From Lentzea pudingi (GTDB lineage Bacteria; Actinomycetota; Actinomycetes; Mycobacteriales; Pseudonocardiaceae): 64,000 nt of DNA. A program made the translations under genes and the position numbers. Positions 32,819 through 42,910 of this stretch are shown here, one piece after another (position 1 is the stretch's first letter; each line of letters begins with the position of its first letter). The notes under the pieces were generated by a model. That model searched no databases. It was not told where the DNA came from and saw only the letters and a program-made list of their open reading frames with translations. The stretch spans positions 279,366 to 343,365 of the forward strand of contig NZ_BMNC01000001.1 in the NCBI RefSeq assembly GCF_014646255.1. Reading direction: 5' to 3'.

Positions 32819-32858
32819 GTGATTCGCGCTAAAGCGAGCATGATTGCTGCGTTATAGT
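32819..32858 (+). promoter_or_regulatory. DeoR promoter with direct-repeat operator; leaderless mRNA likely
   Basis: A TATAGT -10 box (32853-32858) sits six bases before the ATG at 32865, which places the predicted transcription start on the start codon itself; no Shine-Dalgarno is visible. Upstream lie two related strings, TGATTCGCGCTA (32820-32831) and TGATTGCTGCGTTA (32841-32854), and the palindrome CGCT-AA-AGCG (32826-32835), likely bound by the regulator. Confidence 0.5.
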
Positions 32859-32864
32859 GATCGG

Positions 32865-33623
32865 ATGCGTCAAGAGCAGCGCCTTGCTGCCATTCTGGGG
32901 AAGCTCGCGGACGCGGGCTCGGTCACGGTGACCGGGCTCGCGGAGGACCTGGGCACGTCGGTCGCGTCGATCCGCCGGGACCTCCAGTCGCTCGAGGAGC
33001 AGAAGCTGCTCAAGCGCACCCACGGCGGCGCGGTGGCGGCGGAGGTCATCTACGAGCTGCCGCTGCGGTACCGGGTGGGCCGGCGCGAGGAGAAGCGCCA
33101 GATCGCCGAGGCCGCCGCGAGGCTGGTCGGCGAGTCCGTGCACTCGGTGGGGCTCAACGGCGGCACGACGACCACGGAGCTCGCCCGCCTGCTCGCCGGC
33201 ACCAGGCAGCTCAAGGTCGTGACGAACGCCCTCAACATCGCCTCGGACCTGTGCCCCCGCCCCACGATCGACCTGGTCGTCACCGGCGGCGGCGTGCGGC
33301 CGGAGAGCTACGAGCTGGTCGGCCCGATCGCCGACCGGGCGCTCGCCGGCATCAGCCTCGACCTGGTCTTCCTCGGCGTCGACGGCATCGACTCGCGCGG
33401 CGGCATCACGACGCACGACGAGGTCGAGGCCCACACCGACCACTGCCTGCTGCGCACCGCGGACCGCGTCGTCGTCCTCGCGGACGGGTCCAAGGTGGGC
33501 AAGCGCGCGTTCTCGCGGATCGCCGGGATCGCGGACGTCCACGTCGTCATCACCGACTCCTCCGCGCCCGCCGAGGAGCTGGAACGGCTGCGCGCCGCGG
33601 GCGTCGAGGTGGTTGTCGCCTAA
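32865..33623 (+). CDS. DeoR-family transcriptional repressor
   Basis: 252 aa: N-terminal winged HTH (residues 5-57, with SVTVTGLAEDLGTSVASIRRDLQSL and RTHGGAV), then the DeoR sugar-phosphate-sensing domain (NGGTTTTELA, VTNALNIA, GVRPESYELVGPIAD, GVDGI, ADGSKVGKRAF). Such proteins repress sugar operons until a phosphorylated intermediate binds. Position directly after the ABC/GH4 operon, and matching upstream motifs, make that operon its target. ATG 32865 is used. Confidence 0.9.
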   Translation: MRQEQRLAAILGKLADAGSVTVTGLAEDLGTSVASIRRDLQSLEEQKLLKRTHGGAVAAEVIYELPLRYRVGRREEKRQIAEAAARLVGESVHSVGLNGGTTTTELARLLAGTRQLKVVTNALNIASDLCPRPTIDLVVTGGGVRPESYELVGPIADRALAGISLDLVFLGVDGIDSRGGITTHDEVEAHTDHCLLRTADRVVVLADGSKVGKRAFSRIAGIADVHVVITDSSAPAEELERLRAAGVEVVVA

Positions 33624-33650
33624 CCCTTTTCGCCCGGTTTGAGGGGGAAC

Positions 33651-34862
33651 GTGAGCGCACGGTTCGCGCGCGACTGGTGGCTTCTGCTGGTGGCGCAGGC
33701 GATCAGCACCACCGGCACCCAGATCACCGTGGTGCTCCTGCCGGCGGTCGCGATCCTGGCCTTCGGTTCCGGCATCGGCCCGGCGACCCTGCTGCTGGTG
33801 GCGGAGTTCCTCCCGGCCGCGCTGCTGGGCCCGTTCGGCGGCGTGCTCGTCGACCGCGCCCGGCTGCGTTCGGTGCTCGTGTCGATGGACCTCGTCCGGG
33901 CCTGCGCACTCGCGGCCGCGGCAGCCGCCATCGCGTCGGGTGTCCAGTCCGTCTGGATCCTGTACGTCCTCGCGGCTGTGCTCGGTGTCGCGTCGGCGGT
34001 GTTCGACTCCGCCGCGGAGACGGCGATCCCGCACCTGGCCGAGGACCTCGACCGGGCCAACGCCACCCGTTCCGGCCTGCTCAACCTGGTCCGCGTCGCC
34101 GGGCCGGGCCTGGGCGGGCTGATCATCGCGGCGGCCTCGGCGTGGCTGGCCCTCGTGCTCACCGCCGCCACGTTCCTGGCCTCGGCCGCCGTCATCGCCG
34201 CCGCGACCGCGCCCGCGTTGCGCGCCAAGACCGAGAGCGTCCCGGAACGCGCGCACCGGCAGCTGACCGACGCGATCCGATACCTGCGCCAGGACCTGGT
34301 GCTCCGCCGCAGCCTGCTGGGCACCGCGACGCTGAACCTCGCCGGCAGCGGCATCGGCGCGCTCTTCTTCGTCTACGCCTACCAGCAGCTCCTGCTGCCG
34401 CCCGGCCAGGTGGGCCTGACGATGTCCGCGTTCAGCCTGGGTGCCGTGCTCGGTGCTGCCGGATCGGCGTGGGCGGCCCGCAGACTCGGGACGGGGCTGG
34501 CGTGCGCGGTGTGCGCGTCCGTCGCGGCGGCGGCGTTGTTCCTCATCCCGGCCGCCTCGCTCGGCAGGCCGTTCGAAGTCCTGCTGGTGTACCAGTTCCT
34601 CTTCGGCGCGGCGGCCACCGCGTGGGCCACGATCCTGCTCTCCCTGCGGCAGCGGCGGACCGAACCCGCGCTGCTCGGCCGGGTGAGCGCGCTGGTCAAC
34701 GCGGTCACCGTCGCCACCGTGCCGGTGGGCGCCGTCCTCGGCACGGTCCTCGCCGGGATCGCGGGGCTCACGACGGCGATGCTGGTGCTCGCCGTCGTCG
34801 CCGCCGCCACCCCGGCGTTCTACTGGACGAGCGGCTTCCGGTTGGTGGAGCGCATAAGGTGA
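33651..34862 (+). CDS. MFS transporter
   Basis: GTG 33651 follows GAGGGGG. 403 aa, with 10-12 helices, the MFS helix 2-3 loop GGVLVDRARLRSVLV and the ETAIPHLAEDLDRANATRSG segment common to the MFS_3 exporters. Closely similar in plan to the exporter at 5504-6715. It runs into the GntR gene with a 4-base gap, so the regulator may control it. Substrate unknown. Confidence 0.8.
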   Translation: MSARFARDWWLLLVAQAISTTGTQITVVLLPAVAILAFGSGIGPATLLLVAEFLPAALLGPFGGVLVDRARLRSVLVSMDLVRACALAAAAAAIASGVQSVWILYVLAAVLGVASAVFDSAAETAIPHLAEDLDRANATRSGLLNLVRVAGPGLGGLIIAAASAWLALVLTAATFLASAAVIAAATAPALRAKTESVPERAHRQLTDAIRYLRQDLVLRRSLLGTATLNLAGSGIGALFFVYAYQQLLLPPGQVGLTMSAFSLGAVLGAAGSAWAARRLGTGLACAVCASVAAAALFLIPAASLGRPFEVLLVYQFLFGAAATAWATILLSLRQRRTEPALLGRVSALVNAVTVATVPVGAVLGTVLAGIAGLTTAMLVLAVVAAATPAFYWTSGFRLVERIR

Positions 34863-34866
34863 ACAC

Positions 34867-35556
34867 ATGACAGGCGCGGACCGGCTGGGCAGGGTGAGCA
34901 CGGCCGAACGCGTGGCCGACTTCGTCCGCATCCGCGTCCTTGAAGGCGATCTCCCGCCGGGCACCCGCCTGTCCGAGGAAGCACTCCGCACCACGCTCGG
35001 CGTCGCGCGCAACACGCTGCGCGAAGCGTTCAGACTCCTTACGCGCGAACGGTTGCTGGTGCACGAACACAGCAGGGGAGTGTTCGTGCGCACGCCGGAC
35101 GTGGCGGACGTCGTGGACCTCTACGCCGCGCGACGGGTGATCGAGAGCGGTGCGTTGAAGGCGTGGCCGGCTGCCGCGGAGGAGCAGCGGCAGGAGGTCC
35201 GTGACGCCGTGCGGTTCCAGAAGGAGTCCGCGAAGGCCGAGCGCTGGACCGACGTCGCCACCGGCAACATGCGGTTCCACCTCGCGATCACCGGGCTCGC
35301 GGGCAGCGCGCGGCTCGACGAGGAGGTGCGGCGGCTGCTCGCGGAGCTGCGCCTGATGTTCCACCACATGGGCGACCCGCGCGAGTTCCACGAGAACTAC
35401 GTGCACCTCAACCGCGAGATCCTCGTGCTCGCGGACCGAGGCGGCGTCGACGAGGCGGGCGAGGCGTTGCGCCAGTACTTCGACGTCGCCGAGCAGCACC
35501 TCCTCACCCGCATGCGCTCACGTGGTGACGGGCAAGATCCGATCTCTCAGTCCTGA
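34867..35556 (+). CDS. GntR/FadR-family regulator with FCD domain
   Basis: 229 aa. Winged HTH at residues 10-75 (GDLPPGTRLSEEALRTTLGVARNTLREAFRLL) and an all-helical FCD ligand-binding domain (about 80-220) with the metal/ligand residues in NMRFHLAIT and NYVHLNREIL. FCD regulators respond to small organic acids. It may regulate the adjacent MFS gene. Two short hairpins overlap its 3' end. Confidence 0.88.
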   Translation: MTGADRLGRVSTAERVADFVRIRVLEGDLPPGTRLSEEALRTTLGVARNTLREAFRLLTRERLLVHEHSRGVFVRTPDVADVVDLYAARRVIESGALKAWPAAAEEQRQEVRDAVRFQKESAKAERWTDVATGNMRFHLAITGLAGSARLDEEVRRLLAELRLMFHHMGDPREFHENYVHLNREILVLADRGGVDEAGEALRQYFDVAEQHLLTRMRSRGDGQDPISQS

Positions 35557-35586
35557 GAGGACCAGCTGAAGTCCTTTTAGGACTTC
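35544..35586. terminator. Convergent terminator hairpins
   Basis: CTCTCAG-tc-CTGAGAG (35544-35559) and GAAGTCC-tttta-GGACTTC (35568-35586) lie across the facing 3' ends of the GntR and XRE genes; the second has a T-rich loop and covers the XRE stop codon. Probably terminates both transcripts. Confidence 0.6.
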
Positions 35587-36422
35587 TCGGAGGTGCTGAA
35601 GGTCTGCTTCCCCAGCACGTCGAGCAGCGCCAGCGCCTCGGCGTCGCGCGAACCCGCCGGCGCGCTGTAGAGGACGAGGTGCTGGTCGCAGTCCGTGAGC
35701 GCGAGCGAGTCGCAGTCGACGGTGATCTCGCCGACCACCGGGTGCCGGAACGTCTTCGTGAGCACCACCGCCGCCTGCACGTCGTGCCGTTCCCAGAGCC
35801 GGGCGAACTCGGGACTGCCCTCGCGCAGCTCGTCGACCAGCCCGGACACCGCGGGGTCGGCCGGGTACCGCGCGAGCGTGCTGCGCAGTTGCATGACGAC
35901 GTGGTGCCGGAACTCGGTGGCGTCCGAGACCCCGTACATCGTCCGCTCCTCCAGGAACGCACGGCGCGCGAGGTTGCGTTCGCGCGGCTCGAGCTCGCGG
36001 AAGTCCTCCATCAGCGCGGCCGTGAGGTCGTTGCACGCCAACACTTCGAACGTCGCCGAGGTGACGAACCCGGCCGTCCGCGGCAGCCGTTCGAGCAACG
36101 CGAGGATGCTGGGCCGGACGTCCCGCCGGTGCCTCCCGGTGCGGCTGGGCGCCGTGCCCGCGAGCACGTGCAGGTGGTCGGCCTCGGCGTCGGTGAGCCG
36201 CAACGCCCCGCAGATCCCGGCCAGCACCTCGGCCGACGGCCGCGGCGCCCGCCCCTGCTCGAGCCGCACGTAGTACTCGGTCGAGATGTGCGCGAGGACG
36301 GCCACCTCCTCCCGCCGCAGCCCGGCCGTCCGCCGCCGGGGCCCGGCGGTCAACCCGACGTCCTCGGGCCTGAGCCGCTCACGCCGGCTGCGCAGGAACG
36401 CTCCGAGCTGCTGCTTGTCCAC
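35577..36422 (-). CDS. XRE regulator with MmyB-like ligand domain
   Basis: Start GTG 36422 (VDKQQLGAFLRSRRERL). 281 aa: HTH at about 5-75 with the family segment GLRREEVAVLAHISTEYYVRLEQG, then the MmyB-like PAS-type domain (about 105-270, NDLTAALMEDF, ERNLARRAFLEE) that binds fatty-acid-like ligands in related proteins. Members typically control an adjacent oxidoreductase gene; here an SDR is divergently placed 86 bases away, the likely target. Confidence 0.88.
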   Translation of the reverse strand: MDKQQLGAFLRSRRERLRPEDVGLTAGPRRRTAGLRREEVAVLAHISTEYYVRLEQGRAPRPSAEVLAGICGALRLTDAEADHLHVLAGTAPSRTGRHRRDVRPSILALLERLPRTAGFVTSATFEVLACNDLTAALMEDFRELEPRERNLARRAFLEERTMYGVSDATEFRHHVVMQLRSTLARYPADPAVSGLVDELREGSPEFARLWERHDVQAAVVLTKTFRHPVVGEITVDCDSLALTDCDQHLVLYSAPAGSRDAEALALLDVLGKQTFSTSEKS

Positions 36423-36507
36423 ACCCCGAGTATGGCCGCACACCGGTGCCCCAGCCTGGTACAGCCTGTGCCTGTCTCAGCCCGGCGGCCCGCTCCACGC
36501 TGGAGCC

Positions 36508-37269
36508 ATGACGAACACACTTCTCGCCGGCAAGGTCGTGCTGATCACCGGGGCCAGCCGCGGCATCGGCGAGGCCGCCGCCCGCCTCTTCGCCCAGGAG
36601 GGCGCCTCCGTGGTGCTGGCCGCCCGCAGCACCGAAGCGCTGGCCCGGCTCGTGACCGAGATCCGGGCCGGAGGCGGCACCGCCGACGCCCTCACCCTCG
36701 ACCTCGCCGACCGCGGCAGCATCCGCGCGGCCGTCGACCGCGTCGAGGAACTGCACGGACGCCTCGACGGCGCCTTCAACAACGCCGCCGTCGTCCAGCA
36801 GCCCGGCCCGCTCGACCAGACCACCGACGACGAGATCGACGAACAGTTCGAGGTGAACTTCCGCGCCCACTGGACCGCGATGACCGCCGAGGCGGCCCTG
36901 ATGCGCCGCCACGGCGGAGGCGCGATCGTGAACACGTCGAGCATCGGCAGCCGCAGGGCGAACCCCGTCCTCCCCGCGTACGGCGCGATGAAGCGCGCGC
37001 TCAACAGCCTCACCGAGAGCGCGGCCGTCACGTGGGCGCGGGAGGGCATCAGGGTCAACGGCATCACCCCCGGCGGCACCGCGACGGCGATGATCGACCA
37101 GTGGGAGGCGGCGACGCCCGGTGTCATCGCGCACATCACCGCGACGAGCCCGGTGGGGCGCATGGCCGAACCCCGCGAGGTCGCCGAGGTGGCGGCGTGG
37201 CTGCTGAGCGATCGGGCGTCGATGGTGACCGGCGCGATCGTGCCGGTGGACGGCGGCGCCGGAGCCTGA
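36508..37269 (+). CDS. SDR-family NAD(P)-dependent oxidoreductase
   Basis: 253 aa from ATG 36508. Classical SDR: cofactor loop TGASRGIG, NNA motif in FNNAAV, catalytic Ser in NTSSIGS and Y-x3-K in AYGAMKRAL, and the C-terminal GAIVPVDGG. The length and motifs fit 3-oxoacyl-ACP-reductase-like dehydrogenases, but the substrate is open. Probably regulated by the divergent XRE/MmyB gene. Confidence 0.9.
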   Translation: MTNTLLAGKVVLITGASRGIGEAAARLFAQEGASVVLAARSTEALARLVTEIRAGGGTADALTLDLADRGSIRAAVDRVEELHGRLDGAFNNAAVVQQPGPLDQTTDDEIDEQFEVNFRAHWTAMTAEAALMRRHGGGAIVNTSSIGSRRANPVLPAYGAMKRALNSLTESAAVTWAREGIRVNGITPGGTATAMIDQWEAATPGVIAHITATSPVGRMAEPREVAEVAAWLLSDRASMVTGAIVPVDGGAGA

Positions 37270-37306
37270 CGCGCCAGCTCGACCGGGGGAGCCGCCGTTC
37301 TGCCGA

Positions 37307-37337
37307 GGATCGGCGTGGCCTCAAGCACCGCCGATCC
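37307..37337. terminator. Convergent terminator hairpin
   Basis: Stem GGATCGGCG (37307-37315) pairs with CGCCGATCC (37329-37337) across a 13-base loop, in the gap between the SDR stop and the DUF1345 stop on the opposite strand. Confidence 0.7.
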
Positions 37338-37363
37338 GAACGCACCGCCGCGCCGGCGCGTGA

Positions 37364-37981
37364 TCAGCCGCTGAGCACGCCGATGGCGATGCCGAGCATG
37401 GCGGTGTTGTAGATGAACGAGAGCACCCCGTGCGCGAGGATCCGCAGCCGCATCCCGGAGGTGCGCGACTCGACGTCGGAGACCGCGAACGTGGTGCCGA
37501 CGGTGAACGAGAAGTACGCGAAGTCGATGAACGTCGGGTGCTCGGTGCCGGGGAACACCAGCAGCTTCTCGGGCAGGGCGCTGTAGTGGGCCTGTGCGTA
37601 GCGGTCGGCGTAGCCGAAGTGCAGGATCGCCCACGCCAGCAGCACGGCGGGCACACCGGCGATCTTGTTGTTCAGCGCCGCCTGGGTGCCTTCCTCGGCG
37701 ACCGCGATCGTCAGGCCGGACATGATGCCGATGGTGCTGGTGAAGAGGGTGAACAGGGTGCCGCTGCGGCGGCCCAGCGCGGTCTTGACCCATGCGCCCT
37801 TGTCGTCGCCCGCCCGCTTGCCGCGGCGGAGGCGGGTGACGCGGATCGCGAGGTAGACGACGGCGAGGACGTCCCACAACGCGATCCACCTGGCGTCGTC
37901 CCACCAGAAGATGGGGACGCCGAGCAGGACGAGCGTGCTCTCGATGATCCGGGACAGCACGAGTGACGGGCGGAAGCGCAT
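37364..37981 (-). CDS. DUF1345 integral membrane protein (second copy)
   Basis: 205 aa from ATG 37981, with about five helices. The family core FIDFAYFSFTVGTTFAVSDVE aligns with the equivalent block in the protein at 4327-4992, though the two are otherwise strongly diverged. A basic cytoplasmic loop (RLRRGKRAGDDKGAWVK) follows helix 2. Function unknown. It stands alone between two hairpins, so it is probably transcribed by itself. Confidence 0.8.
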   Translation of the reverse strand: MRFRPSLVLSRIIESTLVLLGVPIFWWDDARWIALWDVLAVVYLAIRVTRLRRGKRAGDDKGAWVKTALGRRSGTLFTLFTSTIGIMSGLTIAVAEEGTQAALNNKIAGVPAVLLAWAILHFGYADRYAQAHYSALPEKLLVFPGTEHPTFIDFAYFSFTVGTTFAVSDVESRTSGMRLRILAHGVLSFIYNTAMLGIAIGVLSG

Positions 37982-38116
37982 GACTTTCCTTCATCAGGAC
38001 AGCAGGAAGCCGTCGCCCACCTCGTCCGGATGACGGAGGTCGTTCCGCGGGGGCGACGTCGGGGGAGAGAGGTGGGACCGCACGTGGCCGAGGCGTTCTC
38101 GCGGCCGGGCGGCAGC

Positions 38117-38150
38117 CCTGGTCCCGTGACCTCCGGATCACGGGACCAGG
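38117..38150 (-). terminator. Terminator hairpin after alpha/beta hydrolase
   Basis: Perfect 13-bp stem CCTGGTCCCGTGA / TCACGGGACCAGG (38117-38129 and 38138-38150) with an 8-base loop, 7 bases beyond the stop of the minus-strand hydrolase at 38158. The rest of 37982-38157 shows no gene. Confidence 0.8.
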
Positions 38151-38157
38151 GGAGGCG

Positions 38158-38955
38158 TCAGCCCGCGGCGCGGAGGACGAGCTCGGCGACCAGGTTCGGA
38201 CGCGAGACCGCCACGGCGTGCGAGGCTCCCTCGGCGGTCGTGGTGGCGCGGGAACCGGCCCGGTCGGCCATGAACTTCTGCGCCCGCACAGGGATGTTCT
38301 TGTCGGCCCCGGCCAGCAGGAACCACGAGGGGATGCTCGCCCAGGCGGGTGTGCCGGACGCCTCGTTCAGCGCGGCGTCCCTGATGGGACGCTGGGTGCT
38401 GGCCATGAGGGCCGCCTGCCGCGCCGGGACGTCGGCCGCGAACTGCTGCCGGAAGAGCGGCGGCTTGATGTGGAGGTCCTTCGAGCCGTCGGGCAGCGGG
38501 ACCGCCGCCAGCGTCTCACCCAGAGTGCTGCCGGGGTACTTCGCGGCGAGCTGTGCGGCGGCTTCACCCTCGGCAGGGGCGAAGGCGGCGATGTACACCA
38601 GCGCCTTCACCTTCGGGGAACGTGCCTTCACGTTGGTGATGACGGCGCCGCCGTAGGAGTGGCCGACGAGCACCACAGGCCCGTCGATGGCAGCGAGATG
38701 CGCGTCGAGTGCCTCGGCGTCGGAGGCGACTCCGCGCAGGGGGTTGGCCACGGCGACGGCGGTGAAGCCCCGTCGCTGCAGCCGCTCGATGACGGGGTTC
38801 CAGCTCGCACCGTCCGCGAAGGCGCCGTGGACGAGGACGATCGTGGGCTTCCGCCCGTGGGCTGCCACTGCGTTCGACATGCCGAACAGGGCGAACCCGG
38901 CGGCAGCGGCGATGACGGCCAGCAGAGCGGTGACGCGGTGTTGGAGAGTGTGCAC
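38158..38955 (-). CDS. Secreted alpha/beta hydrolase
   Basis: The start GTG 38955 yields a clean signal peptide (VHTLQHRVTALLAVIAAAAG to NAVAA); the longer frame upstream overlaps the neighbouring gene. 265 aa: oxyanion HGAFADG, nucleophile elbow GHSYGG, and catalytic His in GASHAVAVSRP. This type is annotated as salicylate esterase-like or AB-hydrolase-6. It lies 12 bases after a second hydrolase and shares its orientation; the two may form an operon. Confidence 0.85.
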   Translation of the reverse strand: MHTLQHRVTALLAVIAAAAGFALFGMSNAVAAHGRKPTIVLVHGAFADGASWNPVIERLQRRGFTAVAVANPLRGVASDAEALDAHLAAIDGPVVLVGHSYGGAVITNVKARSPKVKALVYIAAFAPAEGEAAAQLAAKYPGSTLGETLAAVPLPDGSKDLHIKPPLFRQQFAADVPARQAALMASTQRPIRDAALNEASGTPAWASIPSWFLLAGADKNIPVRAQKFMADRAGSRATTTAEGASHAVAVSRPNLVAELVLRAAG

Positions 38956-38966
38956 GAGTCCGGTTC

Positions 38967-39848
<882 letters not shown>

Positions 39849-39878
39849 CTAAGGAGCGAGCAGGGCCGTCCGCGTCCG

Positions 39879-42628
39879 TCAACCGACGTCTTCGACGTAC
39901 GTCGTCGTACCGCGCAGCACCGCGGCGAGCTCACCGCGGGAGGTCACGCCCAGCTTGGGGAACATCCGCTGGAGGTGGGTGCTCACCGTCCGGGGCGAGA
40001 CGTACAGCCGCTCGCCGATCTCCCGGTTGGTCAGCCCCTGCGCGGCGAGCTGGGCGACGTGCAGCTCGGTCGAGGTGAGCCGGTCGACGGCGGCCGGGTC
40101 CTGGCGGGGCGAGGACGTGCCCGCGGCGCGCATCTCCTGGCGCGCCCGCTCCGCCCAGGCCGACGCGCCGAGCGCGTCGAAGACCTCGAACGCGGCCTGC
40201 AGGACGACACGGGACTCCGCGGGCCGCCGGTGCCGCCGCAGCCACGCGCCCAGGGCGAGGTGCACCCGCGCCCGCTCGAACGGCCAGTCGACGGGAACGG
40301 CGTCGACGGCCTCCCGGTAGAGCCGCTCGGCGGCGTCCGGCGGGGCGAGCAGCGCGCGGGCGAGGCGCAGCCCGCAGAGCAGGGCGGGCGAAGGGGTCTG
40401 CTCCGCCAGCGGGGTCAGCTCGCGCAGGACTTCCCTGGCCGCGTCAGCGGACTCGCTGCGCACGGCCGCCTCGACCAGTTCGGCGACACCGTAGAAGCGC
40501 AGCCAGGGGTGGAAGGCGGGATCGGCCGGCTCGAAGACGCGCTGGAGGTGCCCGAAGGCGTCGCCGTAGCGCCCCTGGCAGAGGGCCGCCTGCCCGCGGG
40601 CCATCTGCACGATGGCCAGCGCCGGGCGCGCGTTGCCGGGCAGGGCGGTGCGCTCCGCCTCCGCCGCCCACGCCTCCGCCAGCGGGTCGCCGCAGATGGC
40701 GGCGACCTGTGCGCGAATGGCGTGCACCATCGCGTGCACGAGGGACTGGCCGGTCTCGCGGGCCAGGCCGGCGGCCTCCTCGGCGGCGAGGTGCGCGGCA
40801 CGCACGTCACCGAGCCGTGCGGCGCTGCCCGCCTGGACGCACAGGGCCCTGGCCAGCATCGACAGCCGGCCCTGAGCCCGCAGGACGTCGAGCGACCTCG
40901 CTGTCAGCCGGTTCGCCAGGGCGGGAGCACCCACCGTCACCGCGGCGGCACCCAGGAGCTGGTCCCCCTCGGCGTCCTCGGACGATCGCTCCAGCTGACC
41001 GGTCAGCGCCTCGAGGACGGCTCGTCCGCGCTCGACCGGCGCGCAGTACGCCCGCAGGGCCACCAGGTCGGCGTTGTCCGCGTCGACGGGCATCCGGTCG
41101 GCCGCGGCCGCGACCCGCAGACGGGCGACCGGCCCCGGCTCTCCCCAGAAGCAGTGCATCACGGCGCCCCACAGCATGCGCAGACCCAGCACGGGCTCAC
41201 CGCCGGCGGCGATCTCGACGGCCAGCTCGGCCAGCTCGGCGGTCGCGGTGCCCTGGCCCTGCGCCGCTCCCTCGACCAGGGCGATGCCGACCCAGGCCGC
41301 ACGGCCCTGGTCCCTGACCGAGAGATCCAGCGAACGCGCCTGGGCCAGCAGGTGCGCCGCGGCGTCGCACTGGCCCGACTCCAGTGCGAGCTCGGCCGCG
41401 CGCAGCAACCGGTCCGCACGAGCGGAGGGGGACGCGGTCAGCTCCGCCGCTCGCCGCAGCGCGGCCGCGGCCGCGGCGACACCGCCGCGTCGCAGGGCTC
41501 GGCTGGCGGTGGAGTCCAGGTCCCGCGCCGCGTCCTCGTCGGGGCCGGCGGTGGCGGCGGCGCGGTGCCACGCCTGCCGGTCGGGCTGCCCCTGGAGCTG
41601 GAGGCGAGAGCGGCGTGCGCGGCCTGTCGTTCCGCGGCGGTCGCCGCGTGGTGCATCGCCGAGCGGACGAGCGGGTGCCGGAAGACCATCCCCCAGGGCT
41701 CCAGCAGGCCGGCGCCGACCGCGGGCCCGAGGGCGGCCATGTCGACCGCCGTCCCGAGCATCCTGGCAGCGGCGGCCAGGCACTCGTCCATCGTCCCGTC
41801 GCCGTTGAGGGCCGCGAGGAGGAGGACCGCCCGCGTGTCCACCGGAAGCCGGGAGACCCGGGCCGTGAAGGTCCGTTCCAGCCGCTCGGTCAACGGCAGC
41901 GGGCCCGGCGTGAGCGCGTACGCCCCGCCGACCGACCGCAGCGCGACCGGCAGCTCGGTCAACGCGAGCGGGTTCCCGGCGGCCTCCACCAGCAGCCGCC
42001 GCCGGACCTGCGGCCCCAGACCGGGAGCCACCGCGTCCAGCAGCTCGCCCGACACCTCGTCGGTCAGCGGGTCCAGGTGCAGCACGGGCAGCCCGGCGCC
42101 GCCGAGCCGGTCGTCGAGGCTGCGGGTGACGGCGACCAGTGCGAGGGGGTCGGACTCGATCCGCCGCGCGACGAACCCGAACACGTCGAGGCTGGCCCGG
42201 TCCATCCAGTGGGCGTCCTCGACGACCACCAGCAGCGGTGCCTTCACCGCCGCGTCCGACAACAGGGTCAGCGCGGCCAGGCCGACGAGGTAGAGGTCGG
42301 GCACGGACCCGTCGACGAGCCCGACGGCCGCGCGCAGTGCGGCGCGTTGCGGTCCGGGCAGGTCGTCGATCCCGTCGCGCAGCTGGTGGACGACCTGGTG
42401 CAGGCCGGCGCAGGGCACGTCCTCCTCCGACTCCACCCCCACCGCTGTGATCACCCGCGCCCCGCGGTCGGCGGCCCGCGCCGCCGCCTCGGCGACCAGC
42501 GCGGACTTGCCGATCCCGGGGGCGCCGAGGACGACCACCGCGCCACCCGACCCGGAGGCGGCCTGCTCGGCCAGGGCGGCCAGTGCACGGCGCTCCGTCT
42601 CGCGACCCAGCAGGGCCCGTCGTTGCAT
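39879..42628 (-). pseudogene. LuxR-family (LAL) ATPase regulator split by a frameshift
   Basis: From ATG 42628 (MQRRALLGRETERR) one frame encodes the AAA/STAND ATPase: Walker A LGAPGIGKSALV, Walker B LLVVVEDAHWMD, through AERQAAHAALA near 41605. The neighbouring frame continues the same protein from about 41600 (QGQPDRQAWHRAAATAGPDED) through TPR-like helices to a C-terminal LuxR HTH (TSTELHVAQLAAQGLTNREI, VSPRTVSTHLQRMF) and stops at 39879. Restoring one lost base between about 41590 and 41610 would join them into a protein of about 916 aa, the normal length for large ATP-binding LuxR regulators. It may be a real inactivation or a sequence error in the GC-rich tract. Confidence 0.8.
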
Positions 42629-42863
42629 GCCGCGCTCTCTTCCGTGTGCCTCCCCGCTGCCGTCAACCGCCGCGGCGCACTTCAGCGCCCGCACCAGGCG
42701 GTTTCGTCGCGTACGACGCCGTCGAAGGGGTTCGCCGGATTTTACGGCCACCGATCAGGAGTCCTTGGACGCGCTGCGCCCACGGCGGCGTGGAGCCGGG
42801 CCGGGGTCTCGCCTCGTCCTCACCATCCGATGTGGACGAGCAGCGCCGGCGAACATGCCGACA

Positions 42864-42897
42864 GGGCCGCCTCCGGGAGTTCTCCCGGAAACGGCCC
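42864..42897 (-). terminator. Terminator hairpin downstream of kamA
   Basis: A compact nested hairpin: GGGCCG-cct-CCGGGAG-tt-CTCCCGG-aaa-CGGCCC, symmetrical around a 2-base loop, 13 bases beyond the kamA stop. An extra ACAGGG/CCCTGT pair (42861-42866, 42906-42911) could extend it. The remaining intergenic stretch 42629-42863 contains no supportable gene. Confidence 0.75.
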
Positions 42898-42910
42898 CGT
42901 CGCAACCCTG

